Shown here: piece after piece, positions 1-11,790 of the stretch
Layout of the letters: each line of letters starts with the position of its first letter
Position numbering within the stretch: the stretch's first letter is position 1
NCBI GenBank assembly: GCA_949152475.1
Contig: OX424570.1
Coordinates: 21,572,694 to 21,636,693 of the forward strand
Direction of reading: 5' to 3'
Source of the DNA: Terebella lapidaria
Taxonomy: Eukaryota; Annelida; Polychaeta; Terebellida; Terebellidae
DNA: 64,000 nucleotides
The notes under the pieces: model-generated
What the model was told of the DNA's origin: nothing
The model's input: only the letters and a program-made list of their open reading frames with translations
Databases searched by the model: none
Made by a program: the position numbers and the translations under genes

Positions 1-3000
1 AGTCAATGTGTAGGTGTTGTCTTTGTTCAACTACGATTGATGTTTATTTCGTCTGCATCATCCATCACAGTCTAGGTGTGCAGATGTCTTAACGGAACTA
101 ATTAATTGGCTCCCTTGATGAAGTGGGTGCCACGGTGGTACATTAAGTTGTGTGGTACTTCTCAAATACACAATTGGAAATATGTCACATTGACTGGTAA
201 GGAATCTACCCTGCTGATCCTAATGGCTTCCTTCATAGAAGCAAATACTGTGAGGTGTCAAAACTGAAAAAAAAATCAGGCACAACCATGAGAACTGGAA
301 TTTGACGTTCTGTGTTTGAAAAAAAAAACGCTCAATACACACACATTACTGCGGAAACAAGTGACTGCAAACATATCTACTATTTTACGTGCATTTGTTC
401 CTGACAATATGATGCCGGGATCGATCGTAGTTATATAAATTGTATTGAATCAGGGCTTGAATGTGCTTTAGAAATTGCGTACGTTGAGTGCCTTAGCAGT
501 GCTTGTACCTATTGAGAGGCATAATGGCCATGGTAATTGACACTGCAGTAGACCCACTTTCTTGCGGAACACACTTCTTTGAATCCTGACGGTAAAATAC
601 CCAAGGATATTAGGAAATATCAGAACCACAATTTTTTTTTATTTGGACATAAAGGCCGACCGAATATCATGCGGAGTTTGACCTTGTCTTACATCCTGCT
701 GTAAAAATATGATATTTGTAACATAAATAGACATCACAAGCTGATACATAGCCCAAAATGATTGCTAACCTTTAGCGAATAATGTTTTAGAAAGCAAGGT
801 TATATTTCCAGCAATTAACAAAATTAACATATTGTTATGTTCCTATATATTCTTCAGGTTGATAGGCTAGTTGCTAATCGGTAAACGAAGTCCTCATACC
901 TGCAGAATTGTGTATAACTTATGAAAATCATATATAACTGTTGTTGTGTTGTTGATTAGCCATGTGAAAGTGAGGGCGAAAAAATATCACGTTTATCTTA
1001 TCCAGTTGACAGGCAGCATCCTCAGTGAAAGAACAAAAATATCATCAAACTCGGTAGGGCCGAGTGCTGATCTTATAGTTTATGATAGAGCGTCATTTTC
1101 TGTGTATTCATCAATGCCGAACGGACACTTCGTGTTTAAAAAATGATCAGCACTCTGCCTAAGGAAATAAGGCATCAGAACACCAACAAACTTGAAGGTG
1201 AATGTCCATTTTCTGAAATTTGACGTTACGTTTGCTCAAATTAAACGGCTTTGTTTTCCTATTTTGTCTCCTAGTAAACCCTATCTAGTGTAAAGTTCGG
1301 CGACCCCAGGATAGAGGTATACACCATTACTGGAGTGTCACTGAATGTCTTATTAACCTGCCCGCACTGCAGCACCATAACCGTGGTGTCACTACTCGCG
1401 CAGCCCACCACGTCATAATGCTACACTAGCTTGAAAAGTATTTGCTTTGACCGTGATATTATTTAAATGAAATTGGAAAAAAATGGTACAACTTATTACT
1501 TGGGGCGAGGAGCTGCTGAAATTGTGTAATTGCATATCACATTGTGAATGGCAGAAATTCAAGACGAATACGTAAAAATAAACATCTAAACGTGAGGCGA
1601 AGCGAGAAGTGTCCTGTCTACATGTAGTATTTCAATGTAAATGGCACTATAAAAATGATAACAACCTGGAACCCACTGTTTTGTTAACATTATCACAACA
1701 ACATGCGAATATGAGTATAATTACAGTGCAATGATTACACATCACCGAATGAAATTGCACACTGCTCATCTAGATTAGATGAGAATAGTCAGAGCAGACT
1801 GGTTATTAGATTTGACGATGTTGCAAACAAAAAGTTTCTCAAAACAACACCACGAACTGCCGACGCCATAGGAATATTTTCTTCTCGAGACAATTGATTG
1901 TCTGAAAAATTGGTGGAAACTGACTGTTTGTCTTGAAGAATAGAATTATTGTCCCGAGGCGAATTTCTGCAATCAGAATCTATTGTAAACAAGCGTTTTG
2001 CACAAATAATTTCATGAACTATATCTATTATATGCGAATGTTCACTTAATATTTGTCGACTGCAATACTTGGAGCAATTAAAAATATATGTTTTAGCCAT
2101 TCATTCTGATCATTTTTTTCAAAGAGGATATTCAAGTATTATTTCATATTACTTTGGGGTCAAATAACTGTCTGCATGTGTTGATCCATGGATCATGCTG
2201 AAAATCCACATCGCTGGCAACAGCATGACCTTGTGAATGTATATCCACTTGAATATACAAAACCCTGTTGGTATGAATAATGAGTGACAAAGTAGGGACT
2301 CAAACTGTATTGTGTAAACATTTTGGATTGTCGAGTGGTGTTGATCTTTTTAATATTTTATGCCAACTTATAAATTTGATGCTTGAAACCAAAATGAAGT
2401 GTATCATCGATGGTGCTGATAGAGATCAGGGAATTTATATGATAAATTATCAATAGCATTGTCTCTCTTCAAGAGCTAAATATAGGACATGAACTTGGAC
2501 TATCCATTCCTATAGCGTATACTTGTATAGCTTTGGGCCTCAAGAATATTGCTACTTATCTAAGCATTGCCGTGCTAAAAAATTGCCAAGGATACTTTAC
2601 ACTTCAATGCAATGGGAATGTTGTGTGGTTGGTAAATGATCCACACAATTGAATCAAAAATCAACATCCAGTTCGGTAACTTTGGGATATACATGTACAT
2701 GGGTATCACTCAGTGCGAAAGTTGAATGGCTGTTATGGGATTCGATGTTCTGGCTTTCAGGGCAATTTTAATGGGAATCCTGACATCCGTTGATTCCTAC
2801 ATATTTTCAGGTTACGACCAGAACCTAACTTAAATCAGTCCGAAACGATTCCCGAGTGTCTGACTCAAATGCTCCAGCGTTTCGCATTCAGTATGCACCT
2901 GGTCATGAGGAAAGTGGCAAGTAATTACAAGTTATGTGTTGCAAACATGCCATTTCCCACAACAATTGTATTTTTGCCAACTAATATATAGTATTTGTCC

Positions 3001-4493
3001 TTAAGATCCTATTGTTATCAAAAACACCGTTATTTCATTTAACTCCCTTCCATTGCTCTTGAGAATCCATATAACTTGACTATGATATCATTGAATGTTT
3101 TCTGGGTGAAAAAAATATCTTATACCAAAAAGGTGGTAAAGGTGTTGATTCCAATATTCTAAGACTTCCTCACACTGATGTTGTACACTGAAATGTGGAT
3201 GCCCCAAAAACACGCGATAAGTCAGTTTTGTCAAAACCATAATTATAATACTTCTACTTGATTTGGTTAACCAAACATTTAACCACATGATGTCCCAATA
3301 TTCAGCAACTGCTATCCGGCACCTGATTTACATTTACCATAAGAGCGATGGTATCCTGTCAGGTGCTCCTTTCGAAGCTGACTGATCACCTCGACAACGA
3401 TAATTTACTGGACGTGTTGGAGAGGCATATATGTCACTCCGTCTTCGCTGAACATTTGATCCCCATTGCCACGATGAAGTTAATAACACAGACAAGCGCA
3501 TGTTTACTGTCTGACAGATGACGTACTCGACCTTGTGGAGGTATTCATAACAGGAAGTGCACGCAAATATTCGCGATTGATACAGAAAAGTGGAATGCTA
3601 TCACTGATAGTATGAATGATAAATAACTAGACAGTAAATATACATAGAATACATTCTAAAATGTATTATGTAAATTGAATTCCTGCAAGTAGTGTTTCCC
3701 TTGTGTTAGTGTAGTATTTCTCGTTAATTCTTTGAAATTGTTTGGCAGGGCCAACATGCCATGGAGTTTTGAAGCAAGCCCTTTCATCTCATAACACTTT
3801 GGCAAGATACGTCCCATGCTATCCGCCGAAATATCTTACATATTTTAGAAATGATTTTCTGAAAACGACAACTCACATATAAATAAGATACTCACGGGTC
3901 GAAACATTACAGGGTTATGAAACCAATCAAGATTGTATGTTAACAATGTTACACCAACCGTAAGAAAATATTTCATGTTTGGTGTACACGTGTCTGCCGC
4001 CAATCACAATCAGAGTCATAATATTCGGATTCAACCGCATGCCAGCGTATTGTATTCGCATGCATTTAAAATATTACCACATTCAGAAATTAACTGTACA
4101 GAAAATAAATTCCTAAATGATCTTATCTGACTGATTTTGTGAGAGTTTCCTCCCTTCCACGTCATTATTTTCTTTATGTTTGACATTTATTTGGTAAGTA
4201 ATTTTTAGTTTTGTTTTACAGTGAGCTCGGATACCGCGTAGGTGCTGAAAATAATGATTTCGTGCTGCAAACAACATTCTCGAAAACGCAACAAATAAAA
4301 ATCCTTCAGATGATAAATAACTTATTTATGAGTTGTCACAACTAATACCATGTAGTGTAATGAAACGCATTAGCACTGTATGATTACACGCATTCCCTTG
4401 TGCGGCGAATAGTTATTCAACAGGAAGTAGGGTTAAAAAGCTTACCAGTGATTTCGTCATGAGGTATAGACGTGATGTCGCAGTTGAACATTA
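1..4493. other. No gene recognised
   Basis: AT-rich sequence with only short, scattered open frames that show no domain, no convincing splice-bounded exon and no repeat structure I could follow. I see nothing to annotate here. Confidence 0.5.
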
Positions 4494-4770
4494 GGTACTT
4501 CTGTACAGGTCATATATGTATTCCATGAGGTTTGTTTTGGATTTCTAAATTATTTTCATAGGTTGTTTAGCAGTTGTATACTAATTCCATCAGGTGTTCA
4601 GCAGAAACAAATACATTTAACACACTGTCTGACCGTGCTAACGCTAGTGTGTTTTCAGATTAACTCTTTGGTCGGGCTTTGTTTCTAATGCAATATATTA
4701 TATTTTACGTTTGTTATTGGCGTCATCAAAATCTGGTTGTATTGGTGGTGATAGATTGAGACTTACATTC
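4494..4770 (-). repeat. Diverged reverse copy of the 362-bp satellite unit
   Basis: Read on the minus strand this matches the unit that is tandem at 11791-13257, from the segment near AATGTAAG through the CTGTACACCTGATGG-like segment to the block before ATATATGACA. It has many substitutions and small indels, so it is an old dispersed copy. Confidence 0.7.
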
Positions 4771-4845
4771 TGGCCTCATGACAAGCTCCTGGAAATTCCC
4801 CAGCTCCCATGTAATGTGTCGATGCTGCCTTTCTCAGAATATCAT

Positions 4846-5035
4846 ACAAGTGACAATCCAAAAACACATTTGGGAAGAATCTTCAGTATTCATGGCGGGT
4901 GTATTAAATGCAATTTTAAATTCCTTTCTTGGAATAGCCTACAAGTGACAATCCAAAAATGCATTGGGGAAGGATCTTCAGTATTCATGGCGGGTGTATT
5001 AAATGCAATTCTAAATTCCAGATGCAGTAATGTTT
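4846..5035. repeat. 95-bp direct duplication
   Basis: A segment starting ACAAGTGACAATCC at 4846 recurs at 4941 with a few changes, including the shared phrase TCAGTATTCATGGCGGG. Two copies only. The open frame across it is a by-product of the repeat. Confidence 0.7.
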
Positions 5036-5584
5036 TGACAGCAAATAACTGGCTGGTATTTAACTTGAAATAGGCTGTCAGTTGTATTGAATTTAGCGAA
5101 GCATGAAAACATAAAATATGTTCTCAAGGAACATGTATGAAGGCGTGGTGCTTGTTTCTTTTTCAAAAGAACAGCACTACAAGTACATGTAGCTTGTTCT
5201 ACCATAAAGAACAATATAAGATCCTTGTACATCCTTGCATTTACTCCCTCCTTTTCTCCTCTTCGCTCTCGTCCATAGATCACTTAGATTGGCCCTTTTT
5301 CACGTCCACGAATTATCAATACACGGAGGCTCTATTTAGTTGCTATATAGTATACAGGGGTATAGAATGCTCCTTGTTATACAAGGGGTTTTCATACAAA
5401 AATGCAAGTTGTTGGGGCTGTGCAGGATGCATACTGGTTTGAATCGTTAAATAATTATATATATATTGGTAAGATTATCATCGAGCCAACGGAAAACTCG
5501 ACATGAATAAATTTTGTACTCAAGAGAAAACTTGATCATACATGTATATTTCATGCGTCTGTTGGAGTTAAGCCCCAGTCCCAT

Positions 5585-6130
5585 ATAGGTCCCGGACCAT
5601 CACGGACCACATCCGGGGTGATCCTTCATCTGAACCGTGTTGACGCCGCAATGGTCCTGGATGGTCCTTGATGGTCCTTGGTGGTCCTGGGTGCTCCGGG
5701 ACATCGTCCCGGCAGTTTTTGGAAGTTAAAAACTGCCGGGGTGGTCCGGGAAGGTCCGGGCAGATTCTTATCTCCGTGGTTGTCCGTGTAGCCATCGTGT
5801 TGGGTCCTGGAACATCCGTGATGGCATCGGGATGGTCCGTGTACAAACGTGACAGTCCGGGGAAGAATTAAATATCCCAGATCATGACGGCGACGTTGCG
5901 GATGTCCCAGGACCCAACACGGACGCTTCACGGACAACCCCGGAACACGCCGGTATACTCTTTTTTAAAGGCCCACCAGCACGGATAAGCACGGTGCCAA
6001 CACGTTTCATCCCGTTGACAACACGGATACAGGACGGTTGAACACGGTTCGTCACGGATTAGCAAGGACCAGGACGGTTCAAACACGGACCACCACGGTG
6101 TAGACAAGGTGCAGACACGGACTAGCGCGG
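5585..6130. repeat. Left subterminal repeat array of Harbinger element
   Basis: Dense short words such as GGTCCTGGATGGTCC and, further in, CACGGACCACCACGG and similar, in degenerate tandem. It contains a perfect stem-loop, 5708-5720 pairing with 5728-5740 (CCCGGCAGTTTTT and complement, 7-base loop). Subterminal arrays of this kind are candidate binding sites for the element's own proteins; that role is inference. Confidence 0.8.
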
Positions 6131-6341
6131 ACGGGTGAACGGATGGGCGTTACGGGCGGACCCAATGTTAAATTTCCTATCTTAACTTTCCCCATAAGTC
6201 CTGAAAAAATCCCCATAAGACCGCACTTTCGGCTTAAACTGTGGTTGTGGGGCGTTTTCAGCTTTATTCCCCCTAAGAAATCCCCATAACTCCGTTCCGT
6301 TTGCCCGGACCAGCACGGACAAGCACGGACCACGACCATGG

Positions 6342-6349
6342 TATATAAA
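6342..6349 (+). promoter_or_regulatory. TATA box of Harbinger transposase gene
   Basis: TATATAAA 62 bases before the chosen ATG at 6404. The in-frame ATG at 6338 lies upstream of this box, so it is unlikely to be in the transcript; this decides the start. Confidence 0.7.
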
Positions 6350-6403
6350 AAGGGACAATTTTCACATCAAATCGCTTCTTCTCTCTGCAACCGACAGGTC
6401 AAT

Positions 6404-7726
6404 ATGGCTGAGCTGCCGAACACCACTGAGAACCGACTTGTGCTGATGAGATGCCAGCTTCAATTACAACAGAAGCAAAACGAGAACACCATCGTGATTG
6501 CAAGAGCGAAGCTGCGACAGAGAGAGAGAAGACGACATAAAGTAATAAGTACACCAGTTAGTACCAGAAGAAAGAAGAGGACGATTTGGGTCCGAAAGTG
6601 GCTGGCAAGAAGACCAGAGCTGGGTCAGTACTCACGGCTGATGAAAGAACTGAATAACGAAGACGTCAAGGGCTTCCGTAATTTCCTACGGATGGACTAT
6701 GAACTCTTCCAAGAAATCCTGACCCGCATAGAGGGGAGAATCAAGCCTAAGAACTCAAAGTACAGAAAGCCTCTATCAGCTGATATCAAGTTGGCAATAA
6801 CCTTGCGTTACCTAGCATCAGGTGACAGCTACCACTCCCTGATGTATGGCTTCAGGGTGGCACATAACACAATCTCTAAGGTCATCCGTCAAGTCTGCGA
6901 AGCAATAGTTGCAGAGTTCGCTCATGAGCTACTACCCTGTCCTAAAACTCCAGAAGAGTGGAAGAAGATTTCCAATGAGTTCGCTGACAGATGGCAGCTC
7001 AACCACTGTGTCGGTGCCTTGGACGGGAAGCACATTGCCATACAATGTCCTCCGCGGGGTGGTTCCTTATACTTCAACTACAAAGGGTACCATTCCATAA
7101 TCCTGATGGCCTTGGTCGACGCTGACTACAAGTTCATTTGGGCAGAAGTAGGCAGCAATGGATCCGCTGGTGACGCCCAAGTCTTCAACAACAGTGAACT
7201 GAAGGAAGCCATCGACAAGGGAGTCTTGGGTCTGCCTGAACCAGAGCCCCTGCCTCACGACGATAAACCAATGCCCTTCTACATAACCGCTGATCACGCC
7301 TTCGCCTTGAAAACCTGGCTGATGAAACCGTACTCCAAGAAGAACATGTCCGTTTCAGAGCGAATCTACAACTACAGGCTGTCCCGGGGTCGGCGAATTG
7401 TCGAGAACGCATTCGGTATTCTAGCCCATCAATTCCGTTGTCTTCTCACCACGATGCTACAGTCACCAGACACAGTGACGACCATTGTGCTGGCCTGTCT
7501 GTGCTTAAACAACCTGCTGAGACTTCGCAACAGGAAGGAGCAGGCGAACATCGCTGATCAGGAAGACAACAGCCTCAAGGAGAATGGCGAAAGGACAACT
7601 CTCTCTTGGACGGGGTTTCGGAACTCCCTCGCAACTGCACCACGAACGCAGCCAAGAACCAGCGGGAATACCTCCGTGCCTACTTCAACTCAGAAGTTGG
7701 GTCCGTGTCATGGCAGAATTACATGA
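6404..7726 (+). CDS. HARBI1-like DDE transposase (PIF/Harbinger)
   Basis: A 440-residue intact protein with the DDE_Tnp_4/HARBI1 nuclease fold, which cuts and joins transposon ends in the nucleus. The N-terminal part (about 1-90) is basic and helix-rich. The middle carries a helix-turn-helix-like segment around LASGDSYHSLMYGFRVAHNT. Catalytic candidates are D207 in GALDGKHI, D297 in ITADHAFALK and E334 in RIVENAFGIL, in the expected order, with the family motif GSAGDAQVF between the first two. Start chosen at 6404 because a TATA box lies at 6342. A polyadenylation signal AATAAA is at 7805-7810. The partner gene on the minus strand is convergent. The last ~50 residues look unstructured. There is no frameshift or stop, so the enzyme could be functional. 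Confidence 0.92.
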   Translation: MAELPNTTENRLVLMRCQLQLQQKQNENTIVIARAKLRQRERRRHKVISTPVSTRRKKRTIWVRKWLARRPELGQYSRLMKELNNEDVKGFRNFLRMDYELFQEILTRIEGRIKPKNSKYRKPLSADIKLAITLRYLASGDSYHSLMYGFRVAHNTISKVIRQVCEAIVAEFAHELLPCPKTPEEWKKISNEFADRWQLNHCVGALDGKHIAIQCPPRGGSLYFNYKGYHSIILMALVDADYKFIWAEVGSNGSAGDAQVFNNSELKEAIDKGVLGLPEPEPLPHDDKPMPFYITADHAFALKTWLMKPYSKKNMSVSERIYNYRLSRGRRIVENAFGILAHQFRCLLTTMLQSPDTVTTIVLACLCLNNLLRLRNRKEQANIADQEDNSLKENGERTTLSWTGFRNSLATAPRTQPRTSGNTSVPTSTQKLGPCHGRIT

Positions 7727-8305
7727 TCTGAACAATGCCATGAACTCAAACCACCAAAATCAACAATATTCCTTTGCTACATAATTGTGTGCTTTGTATT
7801 TTGTAATAAATGATGTTGAACAATGACTGCAATGTAATAAAACATGATGAAAGTTGAAAACGAAATTAATTATGTTTGTTTAAATGTAATTATTGAGAAG
7901 TTAAATATTGGAAAAGTGAGAAAAAAGAAATAGAAAAGAGAGAAATGTATCATAATGACAAGAATAATTATTTCACTATAAATAAATACATAATTGTACG
8001 TGATGTACCTACATTCATTTTTAACAAAAGCATATGAGAAACACCATACATTATTTTCAAAACAATATCAATAACTTGTAAAACAGGCCCAATTTTTGCT
8101 TTGTAAAGAAAACACTGAAGTATTCTATTATGTGAAAGTATTGAAATTGGTACATCACGTCTTTGTTTAGACAAGTGAAATATTGGTTCCTGTATCATGT
8201 TTGTCTCTTTTCTATTTTTGTGTCCATCAGAATAGAGTTGTACGAACTGTGTGTTCTTTGTATGGATATATTTCACAGTACCTTTTACAGTAGCTTTGTA
8301 TATGA

Positions 8306-8310
<5 letters not shown>

Positions 8311-8373
<63 letters not shown>
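8311..8373. repeat. Compound (TA)n(GA)n microsatellite
   Basis: An uninterrupted TA run at 8311-8342 followed by a GA run at 8343-8373, in the space between the convergent 3' ends of the two Harbinger genes. Confidence 0.95.
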
Positions 8374-8377
<4 letters not shown>

Positions 8378-8695
8378 TTTACTTCATTTTTGCACCAACA
8401 CAATAATTAAGAAGGCTTTTCAAACATCAAATTACAATTTTATTCACATCTTATTCACATTACATATGTCAGCACAGGTAAGTATTATTAATTACAACAT
8501 ACATTCAGTGTCAACATCAAGCACAAACAGTTCTTGTGATCAAAAGTTCAGTGATTCAGTTTCAACCGCCCGGTGGAAGAGCTGCTGGAGACGGAGTTAG
8601 ATTAGTTAAATCCGAAATGCTTGGCATCTGAAAGCTGGAGTTGAAACTAGCTGGTGTACTAGCTGGTCGAGGCGGTTGACAGGACGTTGCGACAT

Positions 8696-10036
8696 TCATT
8701 CCAGCAGTAGGGCCCATGGACCCCAGGTAGGGCTTGCTCTGCCAGTCGTACTAGTGTAGAAACTATGCTGTTGCTGCTGTTGACCGTGTTGTTGATCCTG
8801 CTGTTGACCGTGTTGTTGATCCTGTTGTTGACCCTGCTGCTTGTGAGGTCCAGCAGGCATCGGAGGTAGCAATGATGTCAACGTCCCCTGCTGCTGGTGA
8901 TCCCCTGGAAAATTGGCTGGTGCGAAATGCTGTTCTTGTTGTACTTGCAGAGGTGCAAGCTGCCTGGACTCTTCGACGAAACCCAACATTAAGTCCATGC
9001 TCGAACGGTACAAACGAGGTAGCACCCGTGGATCGAGGTCTGCAGCCATGGCCCCGAACCATGCCCCCCATGCAGCTGTGGCAGACCTCTGCTCGCGGTT
9101 TATTAAACCAGATATGTGTCCCTGCATTGCCTCTGAACGTTCCTGCTGGGATTGCAGCGTGCTGATGAGGTTCACAACCTCCTCCGTGTCGTTGAGCGCA
9201 GGCCGGGGGTTGCTCGAGGTCTTAGTGGACTTGTTAGGCAGCTTCCTTTCCGTCACAGTGGTGCTTTTCCCCTTCCCCGTCGACGATTGTGGTGGTTCCG
9301 GTGACTGCCCACGAGGAGGGTCGTCCTGCTCCATGACCAGGTCCTCCGAGTCGGTTGAAAGGAGTGTGTCATCAGGTGCCATATCGAGGCGAGACTTCAA
9401 CTGCAAAGACAGAAGGTAACAAATTCATAAATATATATTAAAAAAATTAAATGTATTATTGTATTTAATAAATTTCATAATTGTTCATGAACGAAAAAAA
9501 TTACATTTTCTACTTACACTGCATGCAGGTCTGCTTTTGACGCGAGATATGTGAGTCGCCAAGAAACCGAAGTTCTGCATCAGGAAGGTGTCCCTCTCCG
9601 TCAGGTCCTTGGTGGCTGATCCGCTTTTCTTGTCGGAGATTTTGCCGACCTTTGTCCGGACACTCTCATACCACGTCTTCAGCATAGGCCCCGACTCAAC
9701 CCCCAACTCTGCTGCCTTCTCGATCCATAACTGTATCTTCTTTGCTGTGTCTTTGTACTGTTTCAGACTCTTCGTGTAGAGCATTGGGTTATTTCGCAGC
9801 CACTCAGATAAATCCAATTCTTGTTCTTCTGTCAAGACCAATGGCTTCTTGTTCTCTCTCTTCTTTGGCTCTGTGGGTTGTGCTGGGGCTTCATTCGGGG
9901 TTTCAGTTGGGGATGGGGATCTGGACCTTGGAGGCGATGGAGACCGTGGTTCTTCTTCTTCTGGTTCTGCTCGGGTTGAACGCTTGTTGGGGGCACGTAG
10001 CCCCACCTTGACAGCAAGTCTCTTCCTGGGTGGCAT
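8696..10036 (-). CDS. MADF/Myb-like DNA-binding protein, second Harbinger gene
   Basis: Two exons, 10036-9518 and 9400-8696, join in phase 0 across an intron with donor GTAAGT and acceptor TTTGCAG, giving a 407-residue protein. In animal Harbinger elements a second Myb-like/MADF protein helps the transposase enter the nucleus and bind the ends (known for the family). Residues 1-65 are basic and Pro/Ser/Glu-rich. Residues about 72-160 form a MADF-type domain: LSEWLRNNPMLY, LWIEKAAELG and LKTWYESVRTKVGK mark its helices. The C-terminal half is low complexity, with repeats of QQDQQHGQ near the end. The start MPPRKR follows a TATATAAA box at 10119-10112. AATAAA on this strand lies at 8443-8438. 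No lesions seen. Confidence 0.88.
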
Positions 10037-10111
10037 TCTTCTTCTTGTACAGAGATCTGTTGCCTTTGGAAGTCCGAGTAGGAATGATGAAGACCCCTGC
10101 AAAATAGCCTG

Positions 10112-10119
10112 TTTATATA
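10112..10119 (-). promoter_or_regulatory. TATA box of Harbinger MADF gene
   Basis: TATATAAA on the minus strand, 83 bases before the ATG at 10036, mirroring the box of the transposase gene at the other end. Confidence 0.7.
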
Positions 10120-10129
10120 CAGCTTTTCT

Positions 10130-10495
10130 ATGGTCCGGGGCAGTCCGGGACAGTTCGTGTCTCTGCCGTGATGGTCTGTGATGGTCCGGGACAGTCCGTG
10201 TCTCTGCCGTGATGGTCCGTGATGGTCCGTGTCGCTGCCGTGATGGTCCGTGTCTCTACCGTGATGGTCCGTGATGGTCCGGGGTTCTAACGTGGCTGTC
10301 CGGGGTCATCCGTGTTGACACCGTGTTGTATCCCTGTTGCTGCCGGGTATCTGTCGGGACAATCCGGGGTCGTCCGTATTGACACCGTGTTGGGACTGGG
10401 GGAGGCGGTTGAGGAGTGTCGTCATTGCCAAAAAGTTGAAAAAACATCCCGGACCACCCCGGACCATGGTGCCTCCGTGATGGTCCGTGTCTATA
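10130..10495. repeat. Right subterminal repeat array of Harbinger element
   Basis: Tandem degenerate words GTGATGGTCCGTGTCTCTGCC and shorter GATGGTCCG units, the same vocabulary as the left array but with a more regular ~30-bp spacing in the first part. Confidence 0.8.
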
Positions 10496-10511
10496 TGGGA
10501 CTGGGGCTTTA

Positions 10512-11790
10512 TGGCTCACTCACTCAGTGTGTCTACTACCACCTGGATGAAAAGTTCCTTTGGCTGCACACAATCGAGGTGTAAGACCCACTCTATCCAT
10601 TACATGAGATGAATTAATCCCACCATAAGTCGCCATAAAAATGCCCTCAATAAAATCCCCCATGTGTGGGATATGGCTACTTTTGGGCAATGGAACTCTA
10701 ATGCCAATTCATTATTGATAGATGACATACGTCTATGTCTATACACGTTGTTCTCAATAGTAAAATAATATAATAAGCAGCACGGCACCAGACAAACACC
10801 CAAAGGTTACACATCTATTGTATGTTGTGTGTTACTTATCAGTATGTTACTCATATCTGTATTTCGTACAGCCCATGGTCATATGATGACAATACAGTGA
10901 TGATACATATATGAAGTTTGTCACAACTCTCACATGTTTGACGATCTGCTTCTGGACTAGTGTCACCGGGTCAAGCGAACCTGAATTATTCGAAGGAATA
11001 TTGTAGCTCCTGAATTATTTGGAGTGGGGGTGTGCGATCTTTGGAGGAAAACGTGACAGTAGGCTGTTAAAAGGCCGCAAATAACTGGCATACGATTAGT
11101 GTACAGACAAAGCAGTGTCATCATAGAGTATGGGATATGGTTTGTGTCATGTATGTGTCCCCCAACAAAAATCCAACATAAAGCATATTTCAGTAATCAC
11201 TGCACTACAACTTGCATGATAATGTGTTCTTGTTTATTCATTGCACAGGACATAATGAATTGTTGGTGTGAAATGATATTACACTTGACATATAAATGTA
11301 ACTCGACGAAAAACAACCGTTAAAAATACACATGTACGTCGTGATTCTAAACATAATGGCACGACAAGATTGTGGTATATGACATGAATGCTATCTTACA
11401 TAAAATCCCGACGTCTCAATATCCAATTACCTGAGTGCCATCCTTCCTATATATGACACACGCCAGGCTATATAAATCATACTGCTCTATGACCCTTCAG
11501 ATGGTCGTCACACAAATATCCGCAAACATTTGTCATGAAGATTATTGTCCGAGATGGTTTTCTAAAAACACATTTTCTTTGATTTATCTTGGTGCTCGAC
11601 ATCACAGACATTCAGCCATCATATTCACAGATAGGGCGAGACAATCATTACTAATTCGGATCATTGACAATGATATCAGATTACAATTTCGTTAATTTTT
11701 TTACAATACCGCAATATGAACATATATTATATCATTGTATACTAGAATTTATCACATGCTATTAATTTAGCTCAAACTACAAACAGCAGG
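10512..11790. other. No gene recognised
   Basis: AT-rich flank to the right of the Harbinger element. Short open frames only; nothing supported. Confidence 0.5.

Larger units (their letters stand above)
5571..10508. mobile_element. Complete PIF/Harbinger DNA transposon
   Basis: The element is 4,938 bp. It begins AGCCCCAGTCCCATATAG at 5571 and ends with the exact reverse complement of that 18-mer at 10491-10508. The three bases TTA lie outside both ends (5568-5570 and 10509-10511), the target duplication typical of PIF/Harbinger. Inside are arrays of GGTCCGTGAT-like words at both ends (about 5585-6130 and 10130-10495) and two convergent genes, a DDE transposase on plus and a MADF/Myb-like protein on minus. 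Both reading frames are intact and each has a TATATAAA box close upstream. Perfect TIRs, a perfect duplication and open genes suggest a young, possibly autonomous copy. Confidence 0.93.

Noticed and set aside
1789..2100. 103-codon open frame on minus
   Set aside because: Composition like the AT-rich background, no domain, no supporting exon.
6338..6403. Upstream in-frame ATG adding 22 residues to the Harbinger transposase
   Set aside because: It lies before the TATATAAA box at 6342, so it is unlikely to be transcribed.
10600..10670. Extension of the Harbinger element past 10508, since CCATAAG-like words resemble 6190-6290
   Set aside because: The TIR and TTA duplication fix the end at 10508; the similarity is short and outside the element.
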